Of a stretch of DNA of 19,871 nt, positions 8,006 through 16,243 are shown piece by piece. Positions within the stretch are counted from its first letter, which is position 1, and the number at the start of each line of letters is the position of its first letter. The notes beneath the pieces were generated by a model. The model was given only the letters and a program-made list of their open reading frames with translations. It was not told the origin of the DNA and made no database searches. Location of the stretch: the NCBI GenBank assembly GCA_030740295.1, contig JASLXP010000356.1, forward strand, positions 1 to 19,871. Reading direction: 5' to 3'. A program made the translations under genes and the position numbers. Source of the stretch: Planctomycetota bacterium (GTDB lineage Bacteria > Planctomycetota > PUPC01 > JACPCR01).

Positions 8006-10114
8006 TCACTTCCCAGCCTTCACGTCCACACCTTTACTCTCAAAACGAATCCTCCATTCCTTATCGTCACACTTGACCACCGCTTTCCTTTCGCCGTTCA
8101 GCGACACCCCCTTTACAGCTTTGCCGTTGCCACTCAGATCGTAAACCGTCAAGAAGGAAGCTGTCTTACCTCCTATCCGTCGAATGAGACAAGGATTCCG
8201 CTGCGACTTGTTATACCCAAATCGTCTGGCCACCAGAATCTGACCGTCAGGCTTTGAATCCAGCCACAGCCTGAGCAATTGATCCTTGCTCTGCATGAAA
8301 TCCCAGATCGGCAGCGCATCCGGGACAAGCGAAACGTCCATGAAATGCTGGTAGCCGCCTTTCTCCCCCAGAGGTGGAGCAGTGGGCGCTGCATTTGCCC
8401 CCTTCATTTTTTCCTCCTCTGACCGAATCGGCGGGAAGCTTCTCCCCTCGGCATCTTCGGCAGCGCGCCCGAGTAAGGATGGCACCCGTGCACTTCCCAG
8501 CCAATCCATCGTCGCTGGCTTCTCTGACTCCACCTCAAACAGTTCCACCAGAAATGAATCAGTCAGAAAAAGAAATCGCCTCAAAACCGCATCTTTGTAT
8601 GCGCCCCTGCTTTCGCCGGCCGCGGACGAATATATATCAGTCTCATCAAAAAACAGCAGCGTGCCGTTATCCGGAGCCTGGCTGCGGCCGTTAATCATCA
8701 CCGTATTGTGAGAAGCGGTCTGCGTGTAATAGGTCTTGTATTCCTTATGTCTGTAATTCAGCCTGCCGGGATCAAACAGCCATTCACGACCATTCGCATA
8801 AAGGATCAGGTTCATCTTATCTCTCTGGCCATGCGCGGCCCCGTGTGCGCCGTAATCCAACATTACATTGATGGCGGAGCGCCCCTTCCCACGGCGCAGA
8901 ACCAGCAGACCAATTCCTTTAAGAATGGACGATTTTGACTCGTAGACTCGCTCGATCTCCGCGCCCGGCCCCAGCAATTGAGCCAGCCGCTTTTTGTCAC
9001 CATTCGCCCAGGCCTGAGCAAAAGAGGGATCCTTGTAGACTTCCCAGGCCCATCGGAAATACCGAAAGAACGAGCGAATGTTCGATGGATCACTGTCGTT
9101 AATCGCTGGGAATCTGCCGTCCGGATAACAGTATTTCAGAGGCGCCTCGATCATCGATCTGAATTTCTTCTCTTTGTGCAGGGGAATCCCAATCCGGCGC
9201 CCCGCATCGACCGTGGCCACCAGGGCCTGAAGCGCATAGCTGTGGTACGCCATTGTGCCTTCATTCCACATCCCATCAGCGTCAATATTCTGCCTGAGCT
9301 GATAAAAGAATCCCCGCTTCATATGCAATATTCGATTTACTAATTGCGCGTCACCCAGCACCGAAGAAATACACATAACGCCTGCGTTGAGCCAAGTCTG
9401 GTGATTATGTGCAAAAGTAGTATAGAGGAGCGTATCGGCAGTTGGACGAAAAAACTTGCTTTCAACTAGTTTTATATCTTCCTGAGTCCAGACTTTACTG
9501 TTTCGAGTCAGGTCGTATGCCTTGCACAGCTCAATCACACCGACTGCTTCAGACAGGCTCTGCGAATAACGCCGGCCGCCGTATTTGGCCAGAAAACCGC
9601 TGTTACCCCAACGATCGGCTCGTTTGGGGAATGTGTGGTACACCTTCGCATAGATAGCAAGAATTCGTTTGACCGCCTCAGCGTATTTGTCCTCACCCGT
9701 CCACAGGAATGCCCAGCCAAGGCTGACTGCAGCACTGTTCACTTTGTTATGCAGGATCGTCCGGTAGGATTCCACGATCCGTTGATCAGTAAAGATCTCT
9801 CCGGTTGCCGGATCTTTGTGCTTCTCGAGATCGAGGGCCACCAGCCGCCCGCCTGTTTTGGGATTAGCATAATAGAAGATCCAGTTGCCCCAATCAGTGG
9901 GAATATGGATCGGTTTATCGATGTGTGGTTCCGCTCGCCGGATCGCTGCAGTTTTAATTGCTTCAAAATTATCTGTTGCTCTCTTGGCTCGAATTTCCTC
10001 AGCAGTAATCGCCAATCTGGGAAAATCGCCAAACTTCGGGATAAAGTTTTCAGCAGAGCATGATTCAAGAAACAGCAGTGCGAGCAGAATGCTATGCAAA
10101 ACTAGTTTTTCCAA
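8006..10114 (-). CDS. Lipoprotein heparinase II/III-family polysaccharide lyase (PL15/PL17-like)
   Basis: The protein has 702 residues and starts at a TTG (10114). Residues 1-19 are a lipoprotein signal with lipobox LESC, predicting Cys19 as the lipidated residue. Residues about 60-370 form an alginate-lyase-like (alpha/alpha) toroid. They contain AHNHQTW with Asn237-His238, and EGTMAYHSYALQAL with Tyr290; both match the catalytic Asn-His and Tyr of PL17. Residues about 400-540 are the heparinase II/III beta-sandwich with GAAHGQRDKMNLILYANGRE and TASHNTV (His469). Together these suggest beta-elimination of a uronate-containing polysaccharide, alginate-like by analogy; the substrate cannot be read from sequence. 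Residues about 548-588 are a Pro/charge-rich insertion that looks unstructured. No susCD or sulfatase genes flank it. The start has no strong Shine-Dalgarno and lies 14 bases from an inverted palindromic repeat. Confidence 0.88.
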   Translation of the reverse strand: MEKLVLHSILLALLFLESCSAENFIPKFGDFPRLAITAEEIRAKRATDNFEAIKTAAIRRAEPHIDKPIHIPTDWGNWIFYYANPKTGGRLVALDLEKHKDPATGEIFTDQRIVESYRTILHNKVNSAAVSLGWAFLWTGEDKYAEAVKRILAIYAKVYHTFPKRADRWGNSGFLAKYGGRRYSQSLSEAVGVIELCKAYDLTRNSKVWTQEDIKLVESKFFRPTADTLLYTTFAHNHQTWLNAGVMCISSVLGDAQLVNRILHMKRGFFYQLRQNIDADGMWNEGTMAYHSYALQALVATVDAGRRIGIPLHKEKKFRSMIEAPLKYCYPDGRFPAINDSDPSNIRSFFRYFRWAWEVYKDPSFAQAWANGDKKRLAQLLGPGAEIERVYESKSSILKGIGLLVLRRGKGRSAINVMLDYGAHGAAHGQRDKMNLILYANGREWLFDPGRLNYRHKEYKTYYTQTASHNTVMINGRSQAPDNGTLLFFDETDIYSSAAGESRGAYKDAVLRRFLFLTDSFLVELFEVESEKPATMDWLGSARVPSLLGRAAEDAEGRSFPPIRSEEEKMKGANAAPTAPPLGEKGGYQHFMDVSLVPDALPIWDFMQSKDQLLRLWLDSKPDGQILVARRFGYNKSQRNPCLIRRIGGKTASFLTVYDLSGNGKAVKGVSLNGERKAVVKCDDKEWRIRFESKGVDVKAGK

Positions 10115-10127
10115 TCGGTTGGGCTTC

Positions 10128-10204
10128 GTGGCGACAGGCTGCCAGCCTGTCAGCTAATCTTGATTAAAACAAACTTGGCTCACAGGCTGGCAGCCTGCGG
10201 CCAC
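10128..10204. repeat. Pair of inverted REP-like palindromes
   Basis: Two 27-bp copies lie head to head at 10128-10154 and 10178-10204 (the second on the opposite strand), matching at 24 of 27 positions. Each contains a near-perfect palindrome, CAGGCTGCCAGCCTG, that can fold alone, and the two copies can also pair with each other. They sit between the start of the lyase and the end of groEL. This is the layout of REP/BIME elements mobilised by TnpA-REP transposases; no such transposase is in the window. Confidence 0.75.
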
Positions 10205-10219
10205 AGGATGAATGCGAAC

Positions 10220-10255
10220 AAAAAAAACGCCGGCCGGTGGAAACCGGACGGCGTT
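10220..10255 (-). terminator. Rho-independent terminator of groEL
   Basis: Read on the minus strand just after the groEL stop: ACGCCG and CCGG pair with CCGG and CGGCGT around a TTTCCA loop, with one mismatch. A run of T residues follows at once (A run at 10220-10227 on the plus strand). Stem, loop and U-tract are all present. Confidence 0.9.
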
Positions 10256-10277
10256 TAGTTTCTTTGTTGGCTGGCTC

Positions 10278-11888
10278 TTAGTCCATATGGTCTTCGTGTT
10301 CGTCCTCTTTCTCAGGTGTCTTGCAGATGACGGCCTGGGTGGAGACCAGCAAGGATGCGATGCTGGCCGCATTTTCCACGGCGAGACGGGTGACTTTGAG
10401 CGGATCGACGATGCCGGATTCGAGCATATCAACGACTTGACCGTTTGCCGCGTCGAAGCCCTGATTCGTATCGGCTTCCTTGAGTTGCTCGGTGATGACT
10501 TCACCGTCTCTGCCTGCATTTGAGACAATCTGGTTAGTCGGCGCTGCCAGGGCTCGGGTGAGAATCTCGAGTCCGACCTTCTCGCCCGCACCTTTGATTT
10601 TCGCATCGGCAACCGCGGCGGCGGCTCGAAGGTAAGCGATGCCTCCGCCTGGTACCACGCCCTCTTCCGCGGCTGCCCTGGTGGCGGCGACCGCGTCTTC
10701 GGCGCGTTCCTTCTTCTCCTTTACTTCTGATTCAGTGCTGCCACCGATCTGGATTGTGGCGATGCCACCGGACAGCTTGGAAATCCGCTCCTGAAGCTTT
10801 TCTTTGTCGTAATCTGATGTGCTGGCATCGAGCAATTTGCGAATCTGATCGAGGCGCCCGGCAATGTCTTCTTTCTTACCCGCACCACGAGAGATGGTGG
10901 TGTCGTCTTTGCCCACGGCCACGCGTTTGGCGCGGCCCAGGACGTCTGCGCCGGCTGTTTCGAGGCTCATTCCGGCGGTCTCGGTGATGACCTCACCACC
11001 GGTCAGGATAGCCATGTCCTGCAGCATTTCGCGACGACGGTCCCCGAAGCCCGGCGCTTTGACACCGCAGCAGCTAACCACACCGCGGATCTTGTTGACC
11101 ACGAGGAGTTGAAGGGCCTCGCCTTCGATGTCTTCTGCAACAACGAGGAGGGGTTTGTTCTGTTCCGCGCAAAGCTCGAGAACGCCTACGAGATCCTTGG
11201 CGGCTGAGATTTTCTTTTCGTGGAGGACGATGTAGCAGTTCTCGAGCACCGTCTCCATGCTGGCAAAATCAGTGATGAAATGCGGAGAAAGGTAGCCCTT
11301 GTCGAACTGCATGCCTTCGACGAACTCAAGGGTGGTTTCCAGGCCCTGACCTTCTTCCACGGAAATGGCGCCGCTGACACCGGCTTTGTGGAGGGCCTCG
11401 CCGATGATATTGCCGATTGCTTTGTCTCCGTTGGCTGAGAGAGTGGCGACTTTGGTGAGGTCTCCCCTTCCTTCGACATCAGAGGCAATCCCTTTCATGG
11501 CGTCGATAGCCACGCGGACACCATGGTCGATCCCACGTTTGATGGACATCGCATCGGTTCCGGCAGCCACATTACGCAATGACTCGCTGAAAATACTCTG
11601 GGAAAGGATGATGGAAGTGGTCGTGCCGTCCCCGGCTGCATCGGCCTGTTTCTTGGCAACTTCACGGATGAGATGGATGCCCAGATTTTCACGGCGATCC
11701 TCCACTTCGATCTCCTTTGCGATGGTTGCGCCATCAAGGCTGACTGTTGGGCCGCCGAAGCTCTTTTCCAATAACACTGCGCGCCCTTTGGGGCCGTGGG
11801 TCTTGCCGACCACTTTGGCTAGTTGATTGATGCCCGAGAGGAGCTCGTTCCGAGCTTCTTCACCGAAATAAATATCTTTACCGGCCAT
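10278..11888 (-). CDS. groEL: Chaperonin GroEL (Hsp60), without adjacent groES and without GGM tail
   Basis: GroEL forms the 14-subunit ATP-driven folding chamber. I place the start at the ATG at 11888 (536 residues) because GGAG lies six bases before it; an in-frame ATG at 11900 would add four residues and overlap that site. The catalytic aspartates are intact: Asp52 in the LDG motif, Asp87 in AGDGTTT, and the Asp of RAEDAVAATRAA (equivalent to Asp398). GVVPGGG is also conserved. The family's Gly-Gly-Met C-terminal repeat is absent; the tail instead ends in acidic and His residues (KEDEHEDHMD). No groES precedes it and I see no CIRCE operator upstream, so it is probably one of several GroEL paralogues and not the main heat-shock operon. 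A strong terminator follows. Confidence 0.96.
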   Translation of the reverse strand: MAGKDIYFGEEARNELLSGINQLAKVVGKTHGPKGRAVLLEKSFGGPTVSLDGATIAKEIEVEDRRENLGIHLIREVAKKQADAAGDGTTTSIILSQSIFSESLRNVAAGTDAMSIKRGIDHGVRVAIDAMKGIASDVEGRGDLTKVATLSANGDKAIGNIIGEALHKAGVSGAISVEEGQGLETTLEFVEGMQFDKGYLSPHFITDFASMETVLENCYIVLHEKKISAAKDLVGVLELCAEQNKPLLVVAEDIEGEALQLLVVNKIRGVVSCCGVKAPGFGDRRREMLQDMAILTGGEVITETAGMSLETAGADVLGRAKRVAVGKDDTTISRGAGKKEDIAGRLDQIRKLLDASTSDYDKEKLQERISKLSGGIATIQIGGSTESEVKEKKERAEDAVAATRAAAEEGVVPGGGIAYLRAAAAVADAKIKGAGEKVGLEILTRALAAPTNQIVSNAGRDGEVITEQLKEADTNQGFDAANGQVVDMLESGIVDPLKVTRLAVENAASIASLLVSTQAVICKTPEKEDEHEDHMD

Positions 11889-12133
11889 GGTGCTCTCCAT
11901 GAGGTTGGAAGATTAAATGTTGTTGTCTGCCTGCCCGCAGGCTGTGGCAGTGGTTCTGCCATTTCCGCAGTTCTGAGATTAACTTTGTCCGCTTTAGCAA
12001 TGCCTATGCCACGAGCCTATCGAATCGGCAGCGCACGCAAAACCTTGTCACGTTGGCGTTTATGTTTGAGGCCAGCGCAATCCGAATCAGCAAAGATATG
12101 CTTCATTGCCGCTTTGGCAGTGAACCCATGAGC
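11889..12133 (-). promoter_or_regulatory. groEL upstream region, no recognisable heat-shock operator
   Basis: These 245 bases separate groEL from the end of the upstream ATP-grasp gene and must hold the groEL promoter or leader. I looked for the CIRCE inverted repeat (TTAGCACTC/GAGTGCTAA) and for a sigma32-type promoter and saw neither. A short palindrome, GCCTGCCCGCAGGC, lies at 11929-11942 in the likely 5' leader. Confidence 0.4.
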
Positions 12134-13015
12134 TCAGAAACTTGCGACGTAATCCATGATTGCTCCCGCGCAGTCGACACCGGTCACCCTTTCCAGCGCC
12201 TCAAATCCAGGGGATTGATTCACCTCCAGCACGACCGGGCCAGCGTCGGTTTCGGCAATATCCACACCGGAAATATCGAGATTGAGCGCTTGAGAAGCCC
12301 GGACCACGAGCAGCTCCTCCTCATCCGAAAGCTCGGCCGCCGTGCAGTCTCCGTCCAGATGCGTATTCGACCTGAAATCGCCTTCGCGTGCGCTGCGCTG
12401 CATACAGGCGATTACTTCATTGCCGACCACGAAGGCCCGTTTATCTGTGTGCGCACTTTCAATGTACTCCTGCACGAGAACAAGCTCGCCCAACCCCCAG
12501 AAAGTATCGAGGATCGACGCAAGCGATGCACGACTCTCAGCCAGCATCACCCCAATGCCCTGCACACCGACGGGCAGTTTGACGATGAACTTATCCCCCG
12601 GCAGCGTGTCCGTTACGGAGGCCAACTCCCGCTGATTGGCCAGAACGAATGTCTCAGGGATCGGCAGGGAACAGTCACTCAGTACCTGATACGCATGCAC
12701 CTTGCTGCGCGTACGCTGAATGGCGTCGGCCCGGTTGACGGATCGGATACTGGCAGCCTCGAACTGCCGTACAATAGCCAATGCATGCTCAACCGGCAGC
12801 GCGCCCAATCTGGGCAGCAACCTGCATCCACATGCTTCGGGCATCTCGAAGGGCTCTGAAGCGCCTGCTGTCTTCTGGAAGAGCCCGTCCCCGATTCTGA
12901 CATCAAGTTCCGCCGGGCTCAGATTCTGAAACGAACAGCCCCTTTGATCCGCGGCTTCGCTCAATTTACGGCAGGCGTAGCCATTGGGTTTGCGGCTCAA
13001 GCAAATGATGTGCAT
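12134..13015 (-). CDS. RimK-family ATP-grasp ligase
   Basis: RimK-type enzymes use ATP to join an amino acid, usually glutamate, to a carboxyl group of a protein or small molecule. From the ATG at 13015 the protein has 293 residues. The frame extends to 13084, but MHIICLSRKPNGYACRKLSE matches the family N-terminus, so I use 13015. ATP-grasp motifs are FIVKLPVGVQGIGV (glycine loop), LVLVQEYIE, DKRAFVVGNEVIACMQR, FRSNTHLDG, and VLEVNQSPGFEALERVTGVD near the C-terminus with the metal-binding Glu and Asn. All are close to RimK (S6-glutamate ligase), but relatives act on F420, MptN-type cofactors or LysW, so the substrate is open. It is divergent from the halogenase-like gene with 96 bases between starts. 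Confidence 0.88.
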   Translation of the reverse strand: MHIICLSRKPNGYACRKLSEAADQRGCSFQNLSPAELDVRIGDGLFQKTAGASEPFEMPEACGCRLLPRLGALPVEHALAIVRQFEAASIRSVNRADAIQRTRSKVHAYQVLSDCSLPIPETFVLANQRELASVTDTLPGDKFIVKLPVGVQGIGVMLAESRASLASILDTFWGLGELVLVQEYIESAHTDKRAFVVGNEVIACMQRSAREGDFRSNTHLDGDCTAAELSDEEELLVVRASQALNLDISGVDIAETDAGPVVLEVNQSPGFEALERVTGVDCAGAIMDYVASF

Positions 13016-13111
13016 TGGGTCAGTTCCAGGTCGCGTTCCGGGCGGCGAATTCTCGAATTCAAGGTTAACTCTGGCAGGAATCAAGCGGCTTCATTCAACT
13101 CTCTGTCAACC
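13016..13111. promoter_or_regulatory. Divergent promoter region between ATP-grasp ligase and halogenase-like genes
   Basis: These 96 bases hold the promoters of both genes, which start back to back. I cannot pick out a convincing -35/-10 pair on either strand. Shared control of the two genes is possible. Confidence 0.35.
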
Positions 13112-14371
13112 ATGCATAAAGACAACAGAGATTTCGATGTCATCGTCATGGGAGGTGGTCCCGGCGGGTCTTCTGCCGCCGCTATTCTGGCGGAGCATGG
13201 CAGGAATGTCCTGATTCTGGAGAAGGAGATCTTTCCTCGATTTTGCATTGGTGAGTCACTTGTCACAGAGACCTACTGGCCTTTCCAGCGACTCGGCCTG
13301 CTCGATAGGATGCGGAAAAGCAATTACCCGCGCAAATACAGCGTGCAGTTTGTTTCTTCCTCCGGCAGGGAATCGCAGCCTTTCTACTTCTATAAGACGA
13401 ACCCGCACGAGAGCTCGATCACCTGGCAGGTGCCCCGTGCGGAATTCGACACGATGCTCCTGGAAAACGCTGCAAGGAAAGGCGCAGAAGTCAGACAAGG
13501 AGCATTGGTGAAGGAAGTCATGTTTGAGGGTGAGAGGGCTGTCGGCGTGGTCATCCAAGCCAGCGGCCAGACCGAATCCCTTCGAGCGGATGTCATCGTG
13601 GATTCCACCGGCAGAAATGCGCTTCTGGCCAGACGGCTGAATTTGCGGCAACCGGATCCGTTCCTGAAAAAAGCGGCGATATTTGCCCACTTCAAGAATG
13701 CACATAGAGGCCCCGGGATTGATGAAGGCGCGACGCTGATCATTTATTCACGAGAGAACCAGGCTTGGTTCTGGTACATCCCGTTACCGGAAGTAGTGAG
13801 CGTCGGTGTGGTCTCTTCGCCTTCGATACTGTTCGAGGGCAGGGAGAGGAATCCGGAAAAGACACTCATGGAAGAGATCGGCATGTGCCCGGCTGTCAGT
13901 GAACGGCTCAGAGACGCAACGCTTGCCTCTGAGGTGAATGTCTTGAGCGATTTTTCCTACCGCTCTTCACAGTGCGCGGGGCCAGGCTGGGTGCTGGTTG
14001 GTGATGCCTATGGTTTTCTTGATCCGATTTATTCATCGGGGGTCCTGCTGGCGATGGTGTCCGGCATCTGGGCAGCGGATGCGATTCACGAAGGGCTCGA
14101 TGTCGGCGATGTGTCCGGAAAGCAGCTTGGCAGATTCGAGCCCACATTTGTCCGCGGCCTGGATGCGTTCCGGAAGCTTATCTACGCCTTCTATACGCCC
14201 GATTTCAATTTTGGCCGTTTCATCAAGTCCCATCCCCGCCACCTGAAGAATCTCGTTGACATTCTGGTCGGAGATGTGTTTAAAGAGGATGTGCACGACA
14301 TTTTTGAAGACATGAAAGAATTTGTTGACCTGCCCGATGAGGCTTGGGCTGAGCAAGAAACGACTTCATAA
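13112..14371 (+). CDS. Flavin-dependent halogenase-like FAD oxidoreductase
   Basis: The protein has 419 residues from the ATG at 13112. The frame stays open upstream to 12944, but those residues overlap the ATP-grasp gene and do not resemble the family. It has an N-terminal Rossmann FAD site GGGPGG (14-19) and the GESL loop. It also has the flavin-halogenase signature WxWxIP as WFWYIP (219-224), and Lys75 in YPRKYSVQF, which aligns with the halogenase catalytic Lys position. GDAYGFLDPIYSSG (297-310) contacts FAD ribityl and pyrophosphate. In known members, FADH2 and O2 make HOCl, which passes to the Lys. The family also contains many oxidoreductases and geranylgeranyl-reductase-like enzymes that do not halogenate, so activity is unproven. 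No flavin reductase, NRPS or PKS gene is nearby. No clear Shine-Dalgarno precedes the ATG. Confidence 0.8.
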   Translation: MHKDNRDFDVIVMGGGPGGSSAAAILAEHGRNVLILEKEIFPRFCIGESLVTETYWPFQRLGLLDRMRKSNYPRKYSVQFVSSSGRESQPFYFYKTNPHESSITWQVPRAEFDTMLLENAARKGAEVRQGALVKEVMFEGERAVGVVIQASGQTESLRADVIVDSTGRNALLARRLNLRQPDPFLKKAAIFAHFKNAHRGPGIDEGATLIIYSRENQAWFWYIPLPEVVSVGVVSSPSILFEGRERNPEKTLMEEIGMCPAVSERLRDATLASEVNVLSDFSYRSSQCAGPGWVLVGDAYGFLDPIYSSGVLLAMVSGIWAADAIHEGLDVGDVSGKQLGRFEPTFVRGLDAFRKLIYAFYTPDFNFGRFIKSHPRHLKNLVDILVGDVFKEDVHDIFEDMKEFVDLPDEAWAEQETTS

Positions 14372-14415
14372 AAGAATTTACAGTAGTATCTTCTTAAAGT
14401 TTGTCATTTGCCGAT

Positions 14416-14506
14416 TATACTCATGTCGGCTGCAGTGGGGGGGCGCGGCCCCGGCCGGTTTCCCTCTTCCCCCCGATCATTTAACCATCCACTCGAGGAA
14501 TAAGAA
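14416..14506 (+). promoter_or_regulatory. Candidate promoter and GC-rich structured leader of the response regulator
   Basis: TATACT at 14416-14421 is a plausible -10 box, with only a weak -35 (TTAAAG region) upstream. The leader beyond it contains GGGGC-GCG-GCCCC (14440-14452), the self-complementary CCGGCCGG (14451-14458), and a G run (14437-14443) that can pair with CCCCCC (14469-14474). GAGGAA at 14495-14500 is the ribosome site for the gene at 14507. The competing pairings are seen in sequence; any regulatory role is inference. Confidence 0.35.
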
Positions 14507-15190
14507 ATGGTTGAAACACCGGAAGCTCCATCGGAGACAAAACGTTCACGAATTTTCGTGCTTGACGATCATCCAATCCTTCGGCAGGGAATGGCATTGC
14601 TCGTCAATCAACAGGACGATCTCGTCATATGCGGAGAAGCGGAAGACGCGCTCACAGCCCTCAACAATATCGAATCAAGCCAGCCGGATCTGATGATTGT
14701 CGATATCTCGCTGAAGGGCACGAACGGCATCGATTTCATCAAACGATGCCTGGATAAACATCCTGACCTGCCCATTCTTGTGCTCTCCATGCACGATGAA
14801 TCCCTTTATGCGGAACGGGCCCTCCGGGCCGGTGCTCGCGGCTACATTATGAAGAAGGAAGCCACCGAGAACCTTCTTGAAGCCATCCGAGTCATCCTCA
14901 ATTCCGGCGTCTATCTCAGCAAATGCGTCTCGGATCGCATGGAGGAAGACTGGCTCAAGCCAGGCCAACGCCCCAAAGGTCCACTCGAACGCCTCAGTGA
15001 TCGGGAACTGGAAATCCTCGAACAGATCGGACGCGGCCGCAAGACAAGAATCATCGCTGAAGAATTCGGTCTGAGCGTCAAGACTGTCGAGGCTCATCGC
15101 GAGCACATCAAAGCCAAGCTCAAAATCGGCAGCGCAAATGAGCTCCTCCGTTACGCGACCCAGTGGACAGAGAGTATGAGGATGGAGTGA
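14507..15190 (+). CDS. NarL/FixJ-family response regulator (receiver + LuxR HTH), orphan
   Basis: The protein has 227 residues and starts at the ATG at 14507, with GAGGAA six bases upstream. Residues about 15-130 are a receiver domain: acidic pair Asp20-Asp21 in FVLDDHP, phospho-acceptor Asp66 in LMIVDISLKG, Ser in LVLSMHDES, and the conserved Lys in GARGYIMKKEA. Residues about 160-222 are a LuxR-type HTH (LSDRELEILEQIGRG, then SVKTVEAHREHIKAKLKI). The domain set matches regulators that dimerise on phosphorylation and bind DNA. No histidine kinase is adjacent, so its partner and targets are unknown. It converges on the Sco-DUF420 operon, with 57 bases between the two ends. Confidence 0.94.
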   Translation: MVETPEAPSETKRSRIFVLDDHPILRQGMALLVNQQDDLVICGEAEDALTALNNIESSQPDLMIVDISLKGTNGIDFIKRCLDKHPDLPILVLSMHDESLYAERALRAGARGYIMKKEATENLLEAIRVILNSGVYLSKCVSDRMEEDWLKPGQRPKGPLERLSDRELEILEQIGRGRKTRIIAEEFGLSVKTVEAHREHIKAKLKIGSANELLRYATQWTESMRME

Positions 15191-15247
15191 GGCGCTTCGC
15201 AGCATTCCTGCAAGCACCATCCTTTTGACTCTCGCGGACTTCGGGCG

Positions 15248-16243
15248 CTAAAAGCTCATCCGATAGAGCATCCAGTAGATCGTCACACCGGTCACGGAAA
15301 CGTACATCCAGATGGGCAGAGCCCATCGTGCGATGCGTGCATGTTTATCCATCTGCCCTTTGAATGCGCGGTAGATGGCGATGATGGCCAGCACCGGCAC
15401 CGCGGCCGCCAGGACCGAATGGGTGATAAGGATGGTGAAGTAAATGGTGCGGACGACACCGGCGCCCTGAAATGGTGTACTGCCGCTGTAGGCGTGGTAG
15501 TACAGGTACGAACACAGAAAAACTCCGGACGTGCCGAACGCAGTCAGCATGCAGACTTTGTGCGGCATGACTCTTTTCTGCCTGATGAAAATGAATCCAG
15601 CTAAGAGCAGGCAGAAAGCAGCGCCATTGAGGCAGGCATTCAGAGGCGGAAAGATCCGGAGCGGCATGATAGTGATCAGCGAATGGGCATCCTGCCTCAG
15701 CATTCGCAGACCATCTTCCTCAAGTCCATCGTAATAACCGCGGATGATCCCTCGTTCGTCCACCAGCACCATTTTCTGGGTGTGATGAAAATCGCCGCCG
15801 CCACCAGCAACTTTAAACCCCTTCCTGATCAGGGCGTTGACCCGCTCCTTATCGCCGGTGAGGAAGAGCCAACGTTGGCGGTCGGCGCCGAAGAGATCCG
15901 CGTATTTTCTCAGAACTTCCGGTGTGTCATATTCAGGGTCGATCGTCACGGTGACGAACCGTATTTCTTCTGAGAGCTTCGCATTCAGCCCCTTCATCGC
16001 CTTCGTGAGCTCTACGCACGGGCCCGCGCAGCGGGTGAAGATGAAGTCTGCGATCCACACCTTCCCTTTGAGGTCGTTGTTGGTGACCAGGCCACCATGC
16101 CGCTCCTGGAGCTCGAAATCGGCGAGATTGCCGAGTTCTCTGAGACGAAGTGATTCCATGCTTCCCACCCCGACAAACTCAGAATGCAGATCACCACACA
16201 GAAGAAGCACGCCGGCCATGCATATCCGTGATCTGTTATTCAC
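15248..16243 (-). CDS. Fusion of Sco1/SenC copper chaperone and DUF420 (CtaM-like) membrane domain
   Basis: The protein has 331 residues and starts at a GTG (16243) that overlaps the upstream permease stop by 8 bases, with AGGGG just before it. After a short hydrophobic N-terminus (10-16), residues about 35-190 are a Sco1/SenC thioredoxin fold. The copper ligands Cys72 and Cys76 lie in FTRCAGPC, with His154 in DFHHTQKMVLVD. The usual CxxxCP proline is replaced by Val. Residues about 195-330 contain about five membrane helices with spaced His residues (228, 250, 275, 301), matching DUF420, which includes CtaM/YozB proteins needed for aa3-type oxidase activity. Sco loads the CuA site of cytochrome oxidase, so the fusion joins two oxidase-maturation functions in one membrane-anchored protein. 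It is the third gene of an ABC transporter operon. Confidence 0.87.
   Translation of the reverse strand: MNNRSRICMAGVLLLCGDLHSEFVGVGSMESLRLRELGNLADFELQERHGGLVTNNDLKGKVWIADFIFTRCAGPCVELTKAMKGLNAKLSEEIRFVTVTIDPEYDTPEVLRKYADLFGADRQRWLFLTGDKERVNALIRKGFKVAGGGGDFHHTQKMVLVDERGIIRGYYDGLEEDGLRMLRQDAHSLITIMPLRIFPPLNACLNGAAFCLLLAGFIFIRQKRVMPHKVCMLTAFGTSGVFLCSYLYYHAYSGSTPFQGAGVVRTIYFTILITHSVLAAAVPVLAIIAIYRAFKGQMDKHARIARWALPIWMYVSVTGVTIYWMLYRMSF

Noticed and set aside
11901..12133. CIRCE or sigma32 control of groEL
   Set aside because: No inverted repeat or promoter close to either consensus could be found by eye.
12053..12859. 268-residue plus-strand frame opposite the ATP-grasp gene
   Set aside because: The minus strand has all RimK motifs in order; the plus frame has none.
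14376..14399. Possible terminator after the halogenase-like gene (AAGAATTTAC ... GTATCTTCTT)
   Set aside because: The stem has two mismatches in ten pairs, is AT-rich and lacks a following T-tract.
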